Of a stretch of 64,000 nucleotides of DNA, positions 36,037-48,802 are shown piece after piece (the stretch's first letter is position 1; each line of letters starts with the position of its first letter). This DNA comes from Gymnogyps californianus. Taxonomy: Eukaryota > Chordata > Aves > Accipitriformes > Cathartidae. The notes beneath the pieces are model-generated. The model was not told the origin of the DNA, made no database searches, and saw nothing but the letters and a program-made list of their open reading frames with translations. The stretch is taken from assembly GCF_018139145.2 (NCBI RefSeq), contig NW_026114279.1, positions 584,868-648,867 of the forward strand. The letters run 5' to 3'. The position numbers were made by a program, and so were the translations under genes.

Positions 36037-37161
36037 TTTGGCGGGTTGACCCTGGCTAGATGCCAGGTGCCCACCAAAGCCGCTCTATCACTCCCCCTCC
36101 TCAACTGGACAGGGGAGAAAAAAATAAAACGAAAGGCTCGTGGGTCAAGATAAGGACAGGGAGATCACTTCACCAATTACCTTCACGGGCAAAACAGACT
36201 CGACTTGGGGAAAAATTAGTTTAATTTATTACTAGTCAAATCAGAGCAGGATAATGAGAAATAAAACCAAATCTTAAAAACACACCTTCCCCCCACCCCT
36301 CCCTTCTTCCCAGGCTTAACTTTACTCCTTATTTTCTCTACCTCCTCCCCTCCCCAAGCGGCGCAGGGGGACGGGGAATGGGGGTTTGGGTCAGTTCATC
36401 ACACATTATTTCTGCCGCTCCTTCCTCCTCAGGGGGAGGACTCCTCACACTCTTCCCCTGCTCCAGCGTGGGGTCCCTCCCACGGGAGACAGTCCTTCAT
36501 GAACTTCTCCAGCATGGGTCCCATCCATGGGGTGCAGTCCTTCAGGAGCAGACTGTTCCAGCGTGGGTCCCCCATGGGGTCACAAGTCCTGCCAGCAAAC
36601 CTGCTTCAGCGTGGGCTCCTCTCTCCACGGGGCCACGGGTCCGCAGGTCCTGCCAGGAGCCTGCTCCAGCATGGGCTTCCCACGGGGTCACAGCCTCCTT
36701 CAGGCATCTACCTGCTCCAGCGTGGGGTCCTCCAGGGGCTGCAGGTGGATACCTGCTCCACCATGGACCTCCATGGGCTGCAGGGGGACAGCCTGCCTCA
36801 CCATGTTCTTCACCACGGGCTGCAGGGGAATCTCTCTGCTCCGGCGCCTGGAGCACCTCCTCCCCCTCCTTCTTCACTGACCTTGGTGTCTGCAGGGCTG
36901 TTCCTCTCACATCTTCTCACTCCTCTCTCTCTCGCTGCAACTGCTACTCCCCTGTAACTTCTTTTCCCTTTCTTAAATATGTTATCACAGAGGCACTACC
37001 ACCATTGCTGATTGGCTCGGCCTTGGCTAGCGGCAGGTCCGTCTTGGAACCCGCTGGCATTGACTTTATCGGACATAGGGGAAGCTTCTAGCATCTTCTC
37101 ACAGAAGCCACCCCTGTAGCCCCCCCCCGCTACCAAAACCTTGCCACGCAAACCCAATACA
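36037..37161 (-). mobile_element. Long solo LTR, family B, TSD GTCCT
   Basis: Starts tttggcgggttgaccctggc (TG changed to TT) and ends aacccaataca. The perfect 5-bp duplication GTCCT lies at 36032-36036 and 37162-37166. About 36460-36830 is a degenerate GC-rich minisatellite built on tgctccagcgtgggtcc-like units. The ORFs over it on both strands are by-products of that repeat. Orientation is inferred from similarity of its start to the family A LTRs. It is close in sequence to the LTR at 39654. Confidence 0.9.
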
Positions 37162-39653
37162 GTCCTCTTGATTTCATTTTGGTTTACTAATAGGAACAGG
37201 TTCTCATATGTCGCCTAACTGACAATCAGGAATCTCAGTTGCTACGGGCATCCAAGTCACACTAGTTTTCCAGGCTGAAGTATTATTGTCGTTCCTGATG
37301 GCTATTGAGCATAGATAGCAGTGAATAGAATTTGGGCAGCAAATTCTGTCCAAAAGAACCAAATCCTATTTCATGACAAAATTAAATCTTGATCGGTTTG
37401 GTTTTTTCCCCATAGAAAGGATATCAGAGTTAATATCACCCTCATTTTTAGAAAAAGTTGTGAAAAATTCTGTACCTAATTCTTCTTGCATTATCACTTA
37501 TGCAATAAGAACCATAACACTGAAAAACAAACAAAACCTAACCCCCCCCCCCCCCAAACCACTCCATTCCTGTGTAGCTGGATTTGATTGGCCAGTTTAC
37601 AGACTTCTAGATAAATCTGAAGTGACTGTAGATCTTGATGGAAATTTAATAGTTAACCAAAAGAAAAGTAATATTTAAGACACGAAGGGAACAGAACTCT
37701 TGGTCTAAATGACTTCTCACTCCTTATACTGGGCAGGATCTATGTACTGCGCTAGGGCACTCCTCAGATAAGGGATCCACCAGTCCAGTCTTGATTTCCA
37801 CTGAATTAGAAAAGCTTTCTAAAAGTGGACCTACGTTTAACCTCTTTGTAGAATACAGCCTCAACTTTTAAATCTGGTTGTTTTCCTGTTTGAGAGTTGG
37901 CTGTGGATCATGGCTTGTTTCCCAGCAGCGAATGAAATCATACATATGAGAGAGGTAAAATATTTTTTCTCATTTGTAACTTTTGTTTCTCACAATAATT
38001 ATGCATGACTGTCTAAATCTGTTGTGTCTTACATTATATCATGCTGTTTGCAGAAATGGTGATTAATGCTGTTTGTGAACTGGGAGGGGAATAAGAGTCT
38101 AATGTCTGCGTACATTTTGTGCCTGTTGGTTTGTCTGCCTTCATCTGGTATTTGGCATGTCTTCCAGTATTTCATGAGAGCAGAAGAATAGCCATGTTCT
38201 GGTCAGGCCAAGTGTCGATTTAGTTCCATGCTCTCTCCAAAGGCAGCCAGTAAAGATGCTTGGGGAGAAAAATGTAAGAAATGCATGAAGTATATGTAGT
38301 GATTCTTTTCCATGGTTGGGTCCCTTAATTAGTAGTTTAGGAACCTCCTTAGCTAAAGGTTGCACCCAAGCATTTGTGTTTTAAATAACCAGCAGTGGGT
38401 CTGTTATTCAAGAATTTAGTTCTTTTTTGAGTCCATTTATGCTTTGTCCAATGTCTTGCTGCAATGATTCCGTAACTCAAGTATACATTGTGAAGAAAAA
38501 GCATTTCCTTGGTTGTTTCAGATCTACCATTTTGTAGGCTGCCCACTAGTTTTTGTTGTGAGAAATGGTTCCTTGTTGGCTTTTCCACACATCAGTCATT
38601 TTGGCAGCCTCTGTGCTCTTCTCCTTGATGATTTTTCTTCTTTGCTGAAGACTTCAAGTCTATTTGGTCTTGGAAGGTTTGACAGTGCTCTGGTGGAAGA
38701 GTCAATCATCTCACAACACTGTGAAAGTACCACCATCTACTTTGTGGCCAAGGCACTGAATTTTTTTTACTTTCCCACCAGTAAAACTGGGTTAAGATTT
38801 CTTTAATTAACTGATGTTCTGTGAAGACAGGTTAATGCCTATGTTCCAATATTATGGGTTAGATGACATGTATAAATTAAGGAGGAACCAAATTGTAGTT
38901 CTGAAAATGATGATAACTTCCACAAGTAGAATATTACTGAAGTTCCTCCCTTTGTATGCTGTACATAGTCATTAATAGTGACTACCATTATTTGATGAAA
39001 GATATTCACAGGCATTTTTGTTGCTAAAAGCACTTGTAATAGCCCTATTTTTATGATTTCTCCTTTTATTTTTATATAAAAATTTGAGAATAATGAAGGC
39101 ATCTTACTTTGAGAAACATGTTGATGAACAGCTGGCAAGGCTGAGAAACAAGATGTTATGTAAAATTTCAGTTAAATAGGAACAAAATTACTTTAGAATT
39201 TAAAATAACAAACACTTGGGTTTGATTCCAAAGAAAATCATCCATTTACCTGATTGTGAATTGGATCTGAACTGTGACCCAATCTGTTGGGCCTGTAAGC
39301 AGATTCTCTCCAAGCGCCTTGGCAGTCCAGTTGTGCCTCTCTCTTGCCCATCAACCAACCATATGTGCCTGCCTGTCTGCCATTTATCAAATGCTCTGTT
39401 ACTCCACTTTTGGCTATGCTGCACCTTTATGGCCTTGCACAAAGGAGTGAGGGTATATTTGCCATACAGTAGTGGGAAGAACAGTGTGGGTATAGTGTTG
39501 TGGCAGGTTTGGGATATATAGTAGCGCTATGCAGTGTGGAGGATTAGGGAGCAGTGAGTAGTGGGAAGGGCTGGGCATGGCAGCTCTGCTAAACGCAAGC
39601 ATGTTGAGCGTGAGGTGGTGGCAGGAAGTTCAGCAGAGAGGCTGGTGGGATGT
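37162..39653. other. Intron-like sequence between two family B LTRs
   Basis: Contains a 14-base C run (37542-37555). The ORF 37373-37678 crosses this run and has no recognised domain. No exon called. Confidence 0.4.
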
Positions 39654-40756
39654 TGTGGTGGGTTGACCCTGGCTGGATGCCAGGTGCTCACCACAGCCAC
39701 TCTCTCACTCCCTCTCCTCAGCTGGACAGGGGAGAAAAAAATAAAACGAAAGGCTCGTGGGTCGAGATAAGGACAGGGAGAGATCACTCACCAATTATCA
39801 TCACGGGCAAAACAGACTTGACTTGGGGAAAGTTAATTTAATTTATTACCAATCCAATCATAGTAGGATAATGAGAAATAAAAACTAAATCTTAAAACAC
39901 CCTCCCCCCACCCCTCCCTTCTTCCCGGGCTCAACTTCACTCCTGATTTTCTCTACCTCCTCCCCCCTGAGTGGCGCAGGGGGACGGGGAATGGGGGTTT
40001 GGGTCAGTTCATCACACATTGTGTCTGCCGCTCCTTCCTCCTCAGGGGGAGGACTCCTCACACTCTTCCCCTGCTCCAGCATGGGGTCCCTCCCACGGGA
40101 GACAGTCCTCCATGAACTTCTCCAACATGAGTCCTTCCCACGGGCTACAGTTCTTCACAAACTGCTCCAGTGTGGGTTCTTTCAATGGGGTGCAGTCTTT
40201 CAGGAATAGACTGCTCCAGCATGGGTCCCCCACAGGGTCACAGGTCCTGCCAGGAGCCTGCTCCAGCGTGGGCTTCCCGTGGGGTCACAGCCTCCTTCGG
40301 GTGCATCCACCTGCTCCAGCATGGGGTCCTCCAGGGGCTGCAGGTGGATATCTGCTCCACCATGGACCTCCATGGGCTGCAGGGGGACAGCCTGCCTCAC
40401 CATGTTCTTCACCATGGGCTGCAGGGGAATCTCTGCTCCTGTGCCTGGAGCACCTCCTCCCCCTCCTTCTTCACTGACCTTGGTGTCTGCAGAGTTGTTT
40501 CTCTCACATCTTCTCACTCCTCTCTTCTCCGGCTGCAATTGCTGTTGCGCAGCAACTTTTTTTCCCTTCTTAAATATGTTATTACAGGGGCACTACCACC
40601 ATTGCTGATTGGCTCAGCCTTGGCCAGCGGTGGGTCCATCTTGGAGCCAGCTGGCACTGGCTCTATCAGACATAGGGGAAGCTTCTAGCATCTTCTCACA
40701 GAAGCCACCCCTGTAGCCCCCTCACTACCAAAACCTTGCCACGCAAACCCAATACA
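39654..40756 (-). mobile_element. Long solo LTR, family B, TSD GATGT
   Basis: Starts tgtggtgggttgaccctggc and ends aacccaataca. The perfect duplication GATGT lies at 39649-39653 and 40757-40761. It holds the same internal minisatellite (about 40070-40440) as the copy at 36037. Its own duplication shows an independent insertion rather than a local copy of that element. Confidence 0.93.
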
Positions 40757-43700
40757 GATGTGGTCCATGTGGCCTGGCAAAGAAAACGTCCGAGTCCTGT
40801 TCAGTTGTTTGTTCCTGTATTAGGAGGAAACTGCATCATTCTTTGATATTAGGGAGTAAGGAGCATGCGTAGGACATAGCCCTTCCTACCAGCAAGTGTC
40901 TTTTGTACAGTCTTGTTACAAGGTGTTGTCCTCCCTCAGCTGTTAGGTTTCTGGGCTGGGCTCTACGCTAGAAGTTGCAAGTTTGCGCTAGACCATGCCA
41001 TTGTCTACTACGTGTTATTTGGAGCTGCATACCTTGCAGAACTTCAACTAGGGAAAGGAAAGACTGCTGAAGAGCAGAATAAAGACCAGGTTGGCAGGCA
41101 AAAGGTGGGGCCAATATGTGGCCTGCTATGAAATACTGAGCTTAAAATTCAGGGAATATGTTTTATGGGTCTTTCCTCTACACATTTGTCAATGTTGTTT
41201 TGAGTTACAGAATTGAAAAGCAAACCACAGGTTTTGGCAGGTAGGCTAATGCTTTCTAGCCCAGTGATCATAAATGATGACTTAAAACATGTTTTTTAAA
41301 ATAAATCTCTTGTACTATTATCTAATAACTCACACTATGTTTAAGTTAGAGAAGAGCCAAGGGATTGTAATAATCTATTTTAAATTTTAAAATGTCCCTT
41401 TTCTTTAAAAACAGAGAATTCTGACTGGCAAGGTTTATAAGCCCAATAGATCAAATTTAGTGTAGTATTAAAACTGTAATTAAGTGGTTTTAGTGCTTCA
41501 AAATTGAATTGTTCTGTATTAGTCAGTAATAGCTTAAAGTTATTCCCACTGACACCAGCAGGAGCAGTTGAATTAAGCCAGTGTTTAGCATTTTTTAAAA
41601 CTTTACTTTGAATATATAACATTTTTATTGTTGCTTTAGTGATTTTTTTTTTCTTTCATAGCCAAGTGATTTCGTATTATAATTTTCTGTTTGTTTTGCT
41701 GTTGTTAAATACCACTCAAAGAGCAGTGGTTTGGGTGGGGGGATTCTTTGTAGCCTTGTTTCTAGGCATTGTTCCAAAGTACACAGCTAAAATGCTTTAT
41801 AGGTTTTGTTTAGAGCAGGGCTCTTAATGCAAAGATCGCCACTGAGTATTTTTGATGCAATTTTGCAAATAACTTGATTCTTGATCTTTCCTTCAAACTC
41901 AACATTATATTTTAGTGATGGAGTGTGGCTGTTAAAAATATATGTGATTGTCCTCTGTTCCTCTTTAAAACACAGTATGCAGAACTTCTCAATTTTTTCT
42001 GAATATGTGACACTTTTGGAGAAGTCTGGTAATGAGAGAAGAGGGCACGAGAATTAATTGTGTAGAAGGCTCAGGAAATCATCTTGCTGCAATGAATGTG
42101 AAGCAGAGAGCTTCCTTTGGACTATTTGGGTAAGGTGGTACCCTGATCTGCTCCTCAGTGCCCATGACTGAAGTTTATGATGCATGGTAGATGCCTTCAG
42201 GCAGAGAATGAGCAGCCGGCTTTTCATTAATTTGTAACAGAGAGACTGGTGGGAACATTGTTCCACGCCATGGAGAGCTTGTAGTGAATTCCTTCAGCAT
42301 TAAGCAAGCTAAAAGTAATACTCTAGAAAATGTATGCTTTAGCCTTTGTTTTCTGAACATCCATTTGAACAGGGGTTAAAACTATGCTATGAAAGTAAAA
42401 AGAGCCAGAAGTACTTTCCCTCTTTTTATTGTAATCTTGAAACTATTAAGCTGTTGAATACATTTAAGAAAAGATTTTAAGTTGTTCAGTAATGCTTATA
42501 TATGCAATATGCCTGGAATGATTTGGGGAATTTGTCTATGTGCAATTTAAAGATTCTGTTAGAAAACTCGTATGGTTTTGTAAGCTCTTCATATCCTTGT
42601 AACTATTTTTACATCCCCTTCCTGCGTGTTGATTCTGCTAGGGGACTGGGATGGATGAGCTAGCCCATCTGTCTGTGAATAGATGAGTTGCTGAATCCAG
42701 TGGTTCCCAGTAGGCAGAGCTAAGGAAGAATTGCACACCAGATAAAAAACAGTTTCCTTAGCCACTGTGTGGAGGTGTAAAGTTTCAAGAAATTTTAATT
42801 TCCACAGGAAAGGGAACAAAGATAGGAGCCATTGGTACAGCCCTTTTAAAATAGTGGTGGAACAGGTCATGGGGAAGAGTTGCCAGCGTGGGGAGAGAGC
42901 AACGAAGGAACAAACTATTGGAGGGAGCAGAGATATTGTAGCTGTGGGGCCAAACACGGCTGAAGGAGGCTGGTTGCAGGGCAAAAGGAAAGCTTCCAAA
43001 AAGCAAGCAGTGAGTTGCAAGCGGGGCATCTTGGCTACACATGGATTTCTTGATCCAGTCCCCAGGTACCTACAAGTGTGGGGGGAACCAGAGGCAGCAA
43101 GCTGCCTGTACAGGCTTTAATATTGCTGTGAAAATAGAATGCATTTATATTATTTTTAAAGTAAATTTAAAAATGTAGATCTGTATGTCTCTTCCTTGCT
43201 TCAGAGAGCAAAGATGTAAAAATGCTGGACAAAGCTGTGTAGGTGTGTTTCAGCTACTGTGTCTCCCTGAGGAGCAAACGGTCCATGGCAAGAATGTTTG
43301 TTCAGGGGAAGAAACCTGCCACCCATGAGGGTTTCACACTTTTCTCGCTCGGGAAGCCTGGACTGGAGCCCTTTCCTGCAGATAAATGACTGCGCTCTTT
43401 TTTTGCAAAGGGGGAAAAAAAAAAAAAGAATTACTGGAGTATTAAGATGCTGTTCTGCTCTCCATATGTGTGGTAGACAAAACATTAGAGGGCTTGGCAG
43501 TGAAAGGTGTGTTTCTGTCCTCGCTGCAAGGTGGTTCAAATTGTCCCACTTCTCCTGGCCAGAGGGGCTGGGACTGGCAGGCCATCAGCATGGGGCCACC
43601 CTCTCTGGTCCCACCGAAGCTGTGCCACCATGCATCTGGGAACGCAGCCCTCTTTGTGCGGTGGGGAAAGGGAGGTCAGCCCTGACCTCATTATTTAGCT

Positions 43701-44967
43701 CGTAGCGCTTAAGGAGAAGAGTGTGGAGATCTCATCTCCGCTCCAGAGACTCTTCTCATGGCCTTAAATAGTAAACAGTTGAAAACATATCTGTGGATCT
43801 CATCTTGATTTAAACACTTTTTTGTATTTGTATTGGGGGGGGGAGAAATAGCTGCAAGCTGACCTAGTATCACTAATTTAACCTGATATGTGTGTGTCCC
43901 TGAAAAGGTATGCATTAGCTGCAAGTATTCTGTTTTTAAACTAGTTTTACTTTGCTAGCCTAGTTCCTTAGGGCAAAGTGTACTTTTGAAATCGCTGTAG
44001 TGGGCAGCTGTGATTGGTTTTGGTGGCTGCGGTATAGGTTGTGAAAATACTAGGTGTGAGGTTAAACTGCATAGCCCATAAAACAAACTATATGCACATC
44101 AGAATATCTCAGCCAGATGGATTTTCATGGTGTGCAGGTCTGTGAATAGAGCTGCTGTCACTCATGTGGATGAGGGTCTGGCAAACGTAACTCCTTAACT
44201 TTTTTTGGGGGGGTAATACTCAGAAATAAGAGATGCATTTATCAGAAAAGCTCTTCCTCAAAATTCAAACAGGAAGCAAATGGAAATCCCATTAACATTG
44301 TGTTGAACCAGGAAAATACTCTTAATTTACAGATATCCTTTTGACTGAATACAGGAATGTGTTTGTTTTGTAAAAGAGGGTAGAATTATTGAACTTATAT
44401 GTTTACATTGCCCCAAACAGCTTTTTACTTACCCAAAACACTTAAGTGAAGAAAGTGTGCCCTTCATGCTTTCCCTTAGGAATTAATGCTTTGCTTTAAG
44501 TGGTAGTAATTTACACAACCTATAAATGCAATAAATAATGTAAGCTATAAGGGACTAAAGTTTTGGGGGTTTGTTGGGGTTTTTTTGGGTTTTTTTTTCT
44601 TCCTCTTTTAAGGAGTGTCTTTCATCTCTTTACTGCACATAGCCTCAGTAGGAACAAGAGCTGTATTCCACTATATTCAAAAGCACTAGTAGGAATTTCA
44701 TGTTTTCTTACACCTGGGCAATAGCCTTAAATATCAGTTCCTACTGTATTATTATCTATGTTAATGCTGACTTTAAAGTCATACTTGATCACTGCAAAAA
44801 TATAGCATTGAAAATTGCCTTGAAAGCTTTTTTGTTTGTTTGCTTTGGTTTTGTTTTATAGGAATATTGAAAATGTATTTTGGCCTTATGGTTAGCCTCA
44901 CAGCTTTCCTGCACAAATCTCAAAGGTTTTTGGGTTTTCTGCTGAAAGTATTAAGCATAATTATCAT
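40757..44967. other. Intron-like sequence
   Basis: No supported gene. ORFs near 42589-43120 and 43201-43705 lie in mildly GC-rich DNA, overlap on both strands and have no recognised domain. There are A/T runs near 43415 and 44570-44610. Confidence 0.4.
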
Positions 44968-45484
44968 TGTTGTCCCAAAAATCAGGATTCTTTCACCCGG
45001 TGTGCAAAAAAGCCGATTAACACACAGAGCCGAGATATTTGTTTATTTCATGTCTGCACAGAGATGGGTGCTAGGTGGTAACTCCACAAAGCTAGCACAC
45101 CCGGTTAACACACGGTAAAGCATTTTATACCTTTCAAGCAACAGTTATCACTATTTTTACAGTTTCGCTTAGTTACCCTCGTTCCTATTGGTTCTCGCAA
45201 GTCTCATCTCCACTTAAAGTCGCAGCGTCCTCCTTTTTTACTGCGCATGTTCTGTGAGGAAGGGGCTTCTGTTGGTTGGGGGCTCTCCCTACTCAAGGGT
45301 GGGTTTTCTAGTATGTTAATTAGGATAGTTCACTCACAGTTCAAGTAGCTCTTTGGTTGCCCCTGTGCTTATCTTGGTATTTCTTTACCCACTGACTTAT
45401 GGTGTCATCTTGTTTCTCTTCTCAAGGTCATGCCTCGTTAACTGAATAGCATCCTTTGTTTTTGTTTCTCGCATATCTCCAACA
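44968..45484 (-). repeat. 3' LTR of ERV1
   Basis: Runs from tgttgtcccaaaa to ctccaaca, with TGTTG/CAACA inverted ends. On the minus strand, TATA-like GTATAAAA is at 45130-45123 and AATAAA at 45047-45042, giving a short R region between them. Confidence 0.95.
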
Positions 45485-45495
45485 ATTCCCCCTTT
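45485..45495 (-). other. Polypurine tract of ERV1
   Basis: AAAGGGGGAAT on the minus strand, immediately upstream of the 3' LTR. Confidence 0.85.
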
Positions 45496-45558
45496 GAGAC
45501 TTAGATAAATAGTTCTTATTTAAAATAAGTCTCACTTAGATATTTTCATTCTAAAACT

Positions 45559-47150
45559 TCAGTCTCTGGGAGATTTCAAAATTTTCCAAAACTGCTCATA
45601 GGTTCCTTCCCATTGACATATGTCTCGCTGGAATTTTTTCCTGTCCTTTATAGGGAAGTTTTCAAGTTTGAGGGATTTATTTCCCTCTGTCGTGAGCGTG
45701 CATACCCTGGGTGATTGCATTAGAGCAATTTGCTTCATCATGTGCCAAACCTTAAAATACAGTATGATTATAAGCAGTAAACATAAACATGTTAGTGATA
45801 ACAAGATCACAACAGGGTGTAGCATGAGATTAAGAATGCCTGTTGTCTTGGGCGACCATCCAAGGAAGGCTTCCCACCACCTATGTTCTCCATCTTTCTT
45901 CACCCGGTCCAAAACACGATGTATCTCTTCTGTGTCATGGTGAACGGTGATTAAAGTCCTTTGTCCCTCTTCTCGGGCATGTTCCAGCAACTGGCGTAGA
46001 TCATTATGTTGTAAAAATTTTTTTCACCAGCGTGAGATCCATCCCAATGGAAGTAAGCAATAGATCCTTAACTAAAGTATAATTGGATTGTATTAGCTGA
46101 TAAGTCGTAATCGGAGCCGAGTAGTTGAAATCACATCCTATAATGTTAGTAAAGTTACAAATGCAAGTATCTGAGTGATTATTTATCCCGACAGTCATAT
46201 TATCTACAACTATAAAATTACATAGAGTTCTTATACACACACATCCTTTCCCAATATATAAGTACAGTTCCAGGGATTTCTTTTGGATGTATCTTGAAGT
46301 AACAAACATTTTGCTCAGTGTCAAGACAAATGTCTTGAGCTTTGATGGTATTACTTTCGCAAGTAAATCCCTGTTGTTCCCGTACCACACATGCATCAAC
46401 TTCAACAGTCTGCCATCTGTTATTGTCTCGTTGGGCCCATACTCTATGCTCTAATGGATAGAGTACAGTCCCGTTGTGATTTAAGCCTAACGCGATGATA
46501 GGGTAGATGGTTTTTACTGATGCATTCTGTATGGTTACGACAAAGGCCGTGGCTTTGTTATGGATAGGATTGTGAGCGAAATTGCCCAGATACCACCATG
46601 ACTGGAATTCTCTTTCAAATGCAGTTGCCTTTTCCCAGATTATTTCCTGAATTTCAGTAGGTAAGGTGCCATCTTCACCTTCTCTTACAATTGCTGCTAT
46701 TGTATATTGCACCCACAGTTGAGCCTGGATACAACTAAGAGCTAGAGAAATATTATTTTGGGCTATACCAAGTGCATCTATGATTATTGGTGGTCCTTTT
46801 CATTAACCCTTTCCCGCTGAGGCAATATATCAGATAACAGCCATTGATGAGTTCCTAAGGGAGGATCGCAATGGATGTCCTAATTTTTTTAGATCATGTG
46901 TGGCTGTACTAAGTTTGTTTGCAAGTACTTCATATCTATGCTGTTTAAGACTCCCAATCCTGTCCCTAGGATACCAGTTACATCTCTTTTTACTCCATTT
47001 GGAAGGGTAAGAGACTGCCCATGTAACCATGCTAACCATCCTGTATAGGACGCACTTATGAATGGTGAACAGGCTGGTTTAACTGCAGAGATATTAATCT
47101 GCATTGATAGTTCTACCCGTTTGAGGGACCATGATGGATTAAACAAAAGT
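45559..47150 (-). pseudogene. ERV1 env remnant (C-terminal part)
   Basis: The remnant begins at the deletion junction, where integrase sequence runs into envelope sequence. Three frames carry it: about 47146-46830, 46712-46218, and 46405-45559 with breaks. Visible are a stretch with many N-glycosylation sequons, an AALSCIQAQLW-like heptad region, EDGTLPTEIQEIIWEKA, and a C-terminal transmembrane helix (MLHPVVILLSLTCLCLLLII) followed by a cytoplasmic tail ending LKSPRD. The N-terminal surface part, signal peptide and fusion-associated region are not recognisable, so an entry function is not expected. Stops at about 46815 and several frameshifts break it. Confidence 0.8.
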
Positions 47151-47575
47151 CATTGTTGTCCAACCCTTTTAACGACATATGGTCCAACTCTAGCTATCTG
47201 GGGGTTATTTCCTTTAGTAATATCCTAATTGCTTCCCTAGCCCCATTGTTGCGACAAGGGAAAGCCTCAGGCCATCCGGAAAACGTATCCACTAGAACAA
47301 GTAGATACTTATGTTGTCCACATTTTGGTAATTCAGAGAAATCTATTTGCCAGTATTCCCTAGGGGTTATTCCTCTTTTTACGTCACCTGCTGGCGGCTT
47401 TCTTTGTGTTTTGGGATTATTTACACAAGTTTCATCTCTTTACTATTATATCTGCATTTGTCTGCATTTTTGGCCCTACAGCGTATCTCTTAACACTGCT
47501 TATCATAGCATCGGCTCCCATGTGAGTTTCTTCATGTAGTTTCTTGAGGAGAGCTTCCATCATTTTCTTTTAATT
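47151..47575 (-). pseudogene. ERV1 integrase fragment
   Basis: Carries the N-terminal zinc-binding part (KKLHEETHMGADAMI and a CQIC-like pair seen intact in ERV2) and the first part of the catalytic core (WQIDFSELPKCG, LVDTFSGWPETFPC). It stops before the DDE glutamate. Sequence then jumps to env. Relative to ERV2 it has lost bases near 47430 (the CQICC region) and one G near 47205, so it is frameshifted as well. Confidence 0.8.
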
Positions 47576-48802
47576 TCATCAAAACTACTCCGACACTCTG
47601 GAGTCCATTCTAACAACTTCCCACAAGGCCCTTTGTGGCTGCGTATAAGGGTTTGGTTGTAAGTCCGAAATTGGGGATCCATATCCAGCAGAATCTGGCC
47701 AGTCCCAGAAAGTTTAGCAGGCTTACTGTGGCTTCTGTACAAGTCTGTTCTGTATCTGCTCCAATTAAGATATCGTCCACATACTGTAAGAGAGTAACAT
47801 TATCATTATTAGTTTGCCATTGTTCTAATTCTTTGGCCAGTACTTCACCGAACAAAGTGGGACTATTTTTAAATCCCTGGGGAAGAACGGTCCAACACAG
47901 TTGTCCTTTCCTTCCAGTAGTCGGATTCTCCCATTCAAAAGCAAAGAGTGTTTGACTCTGTTCATTCACTGGAATGCAGAAGAAGGCATCTTTTAGGTCC
48001 AACACTGTAAAATAGGCATTGTTTTCGGGTACAGACGCTAACAAAGTATAAGGGTTAGACACCGTAGGATGTATGTCTTTGGTTATCTGATTTATAGCCC
48101 TCAAGTCCTGCACTAATCGGTAATCCTGGGAGTGAGGCTTTCTCACCAATAAAATCGGTGTATTGTATTCAGATTGACATTCTCTGAGCAGTCCATATTG
48201 AATAAAGGTATTTATCAGGGCTTCGAGGCCCTTGCGAGCTTCCAGCCTAATAGGATATTGATGCACCCTTACTGGTTTTGCCCCTCTTTTAGTTCTACTT
48301 TAATCGGACTCATGTTTTTTGCTTTACCTGGGTTTTTAGAAGCCGATACCAGGGGGATTACCACATTTAATACAGCATCTGGAATATTCTCTTCAATTTC
48401 TTCTGATGTTTCATCTGTCAGCAAGCAGATCTGAGCTCTCCAGGTGGTTTCAGGTGGGATATGGAGCTGTACAGCATTCTTAGAAAAGGTTACTTGTGCA
48501 TTTAGTTTGCATAATAAATCTCGCCCCAATAAAGGTAGGGGGCATTCTGGCATGTATAGAAACTCATGAATTAATTTAGCTCCCCTAGTTGTGCATTCCA
48601 TTGGTTGTAAAAATGGCCTTAATCTTCTTTTTCCCATTGCCCCAACAATAGGTATAGTTACTTTACTTAGAGGTCCTTTACAACTGGTGACCACTGAATG
48701 AGTAGCCCCACTGTCAATTAAAAAATCTATGGTCTCATTCCCCAGCTTAACTGGAACCAGGGGATCAGCTGGGGAGACTTTAATGTTCTCCCCCGGTCCC
48801 CT
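47576..48802 (-). pseudogene. ERV1 protease and truncated reverse transcriptase
   Basis: Begins in frame right after the gag TGA. Protease has FLIDSGATHSVV (near 48710) and PLPLLGRDLLCKL. RT has TPILLVRKPHSQDYRLVQDL, VLDLKDAFFCIP, LPQGFKNSPTLF and LLQYVDDILIGAD. Soon after YVDD the sequence jumps from SLLNFLG to a FCWIWIPNFGL motif that normally lies tens of residues later. The thumb/connection and all of RNase H are absent before the integrase piece. A 1-base loss in a C run near 48285 shifts frame relative to ERV2. Confidence 0.88.

Noticed and set aside
36378..37091. 237-codon ORF and its overlapping partners
   Set aside because: It falls inside the family B LTR minisatellite and repeats at 39971-40688. 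It is a by-product of a GC-rich repeat, not a gene.
37373..37678. 101-codon ORF crossing a 14-base C run
   Set aside because: Homopolymer inside the frame, no domain, no splice ends. Probably accidental.
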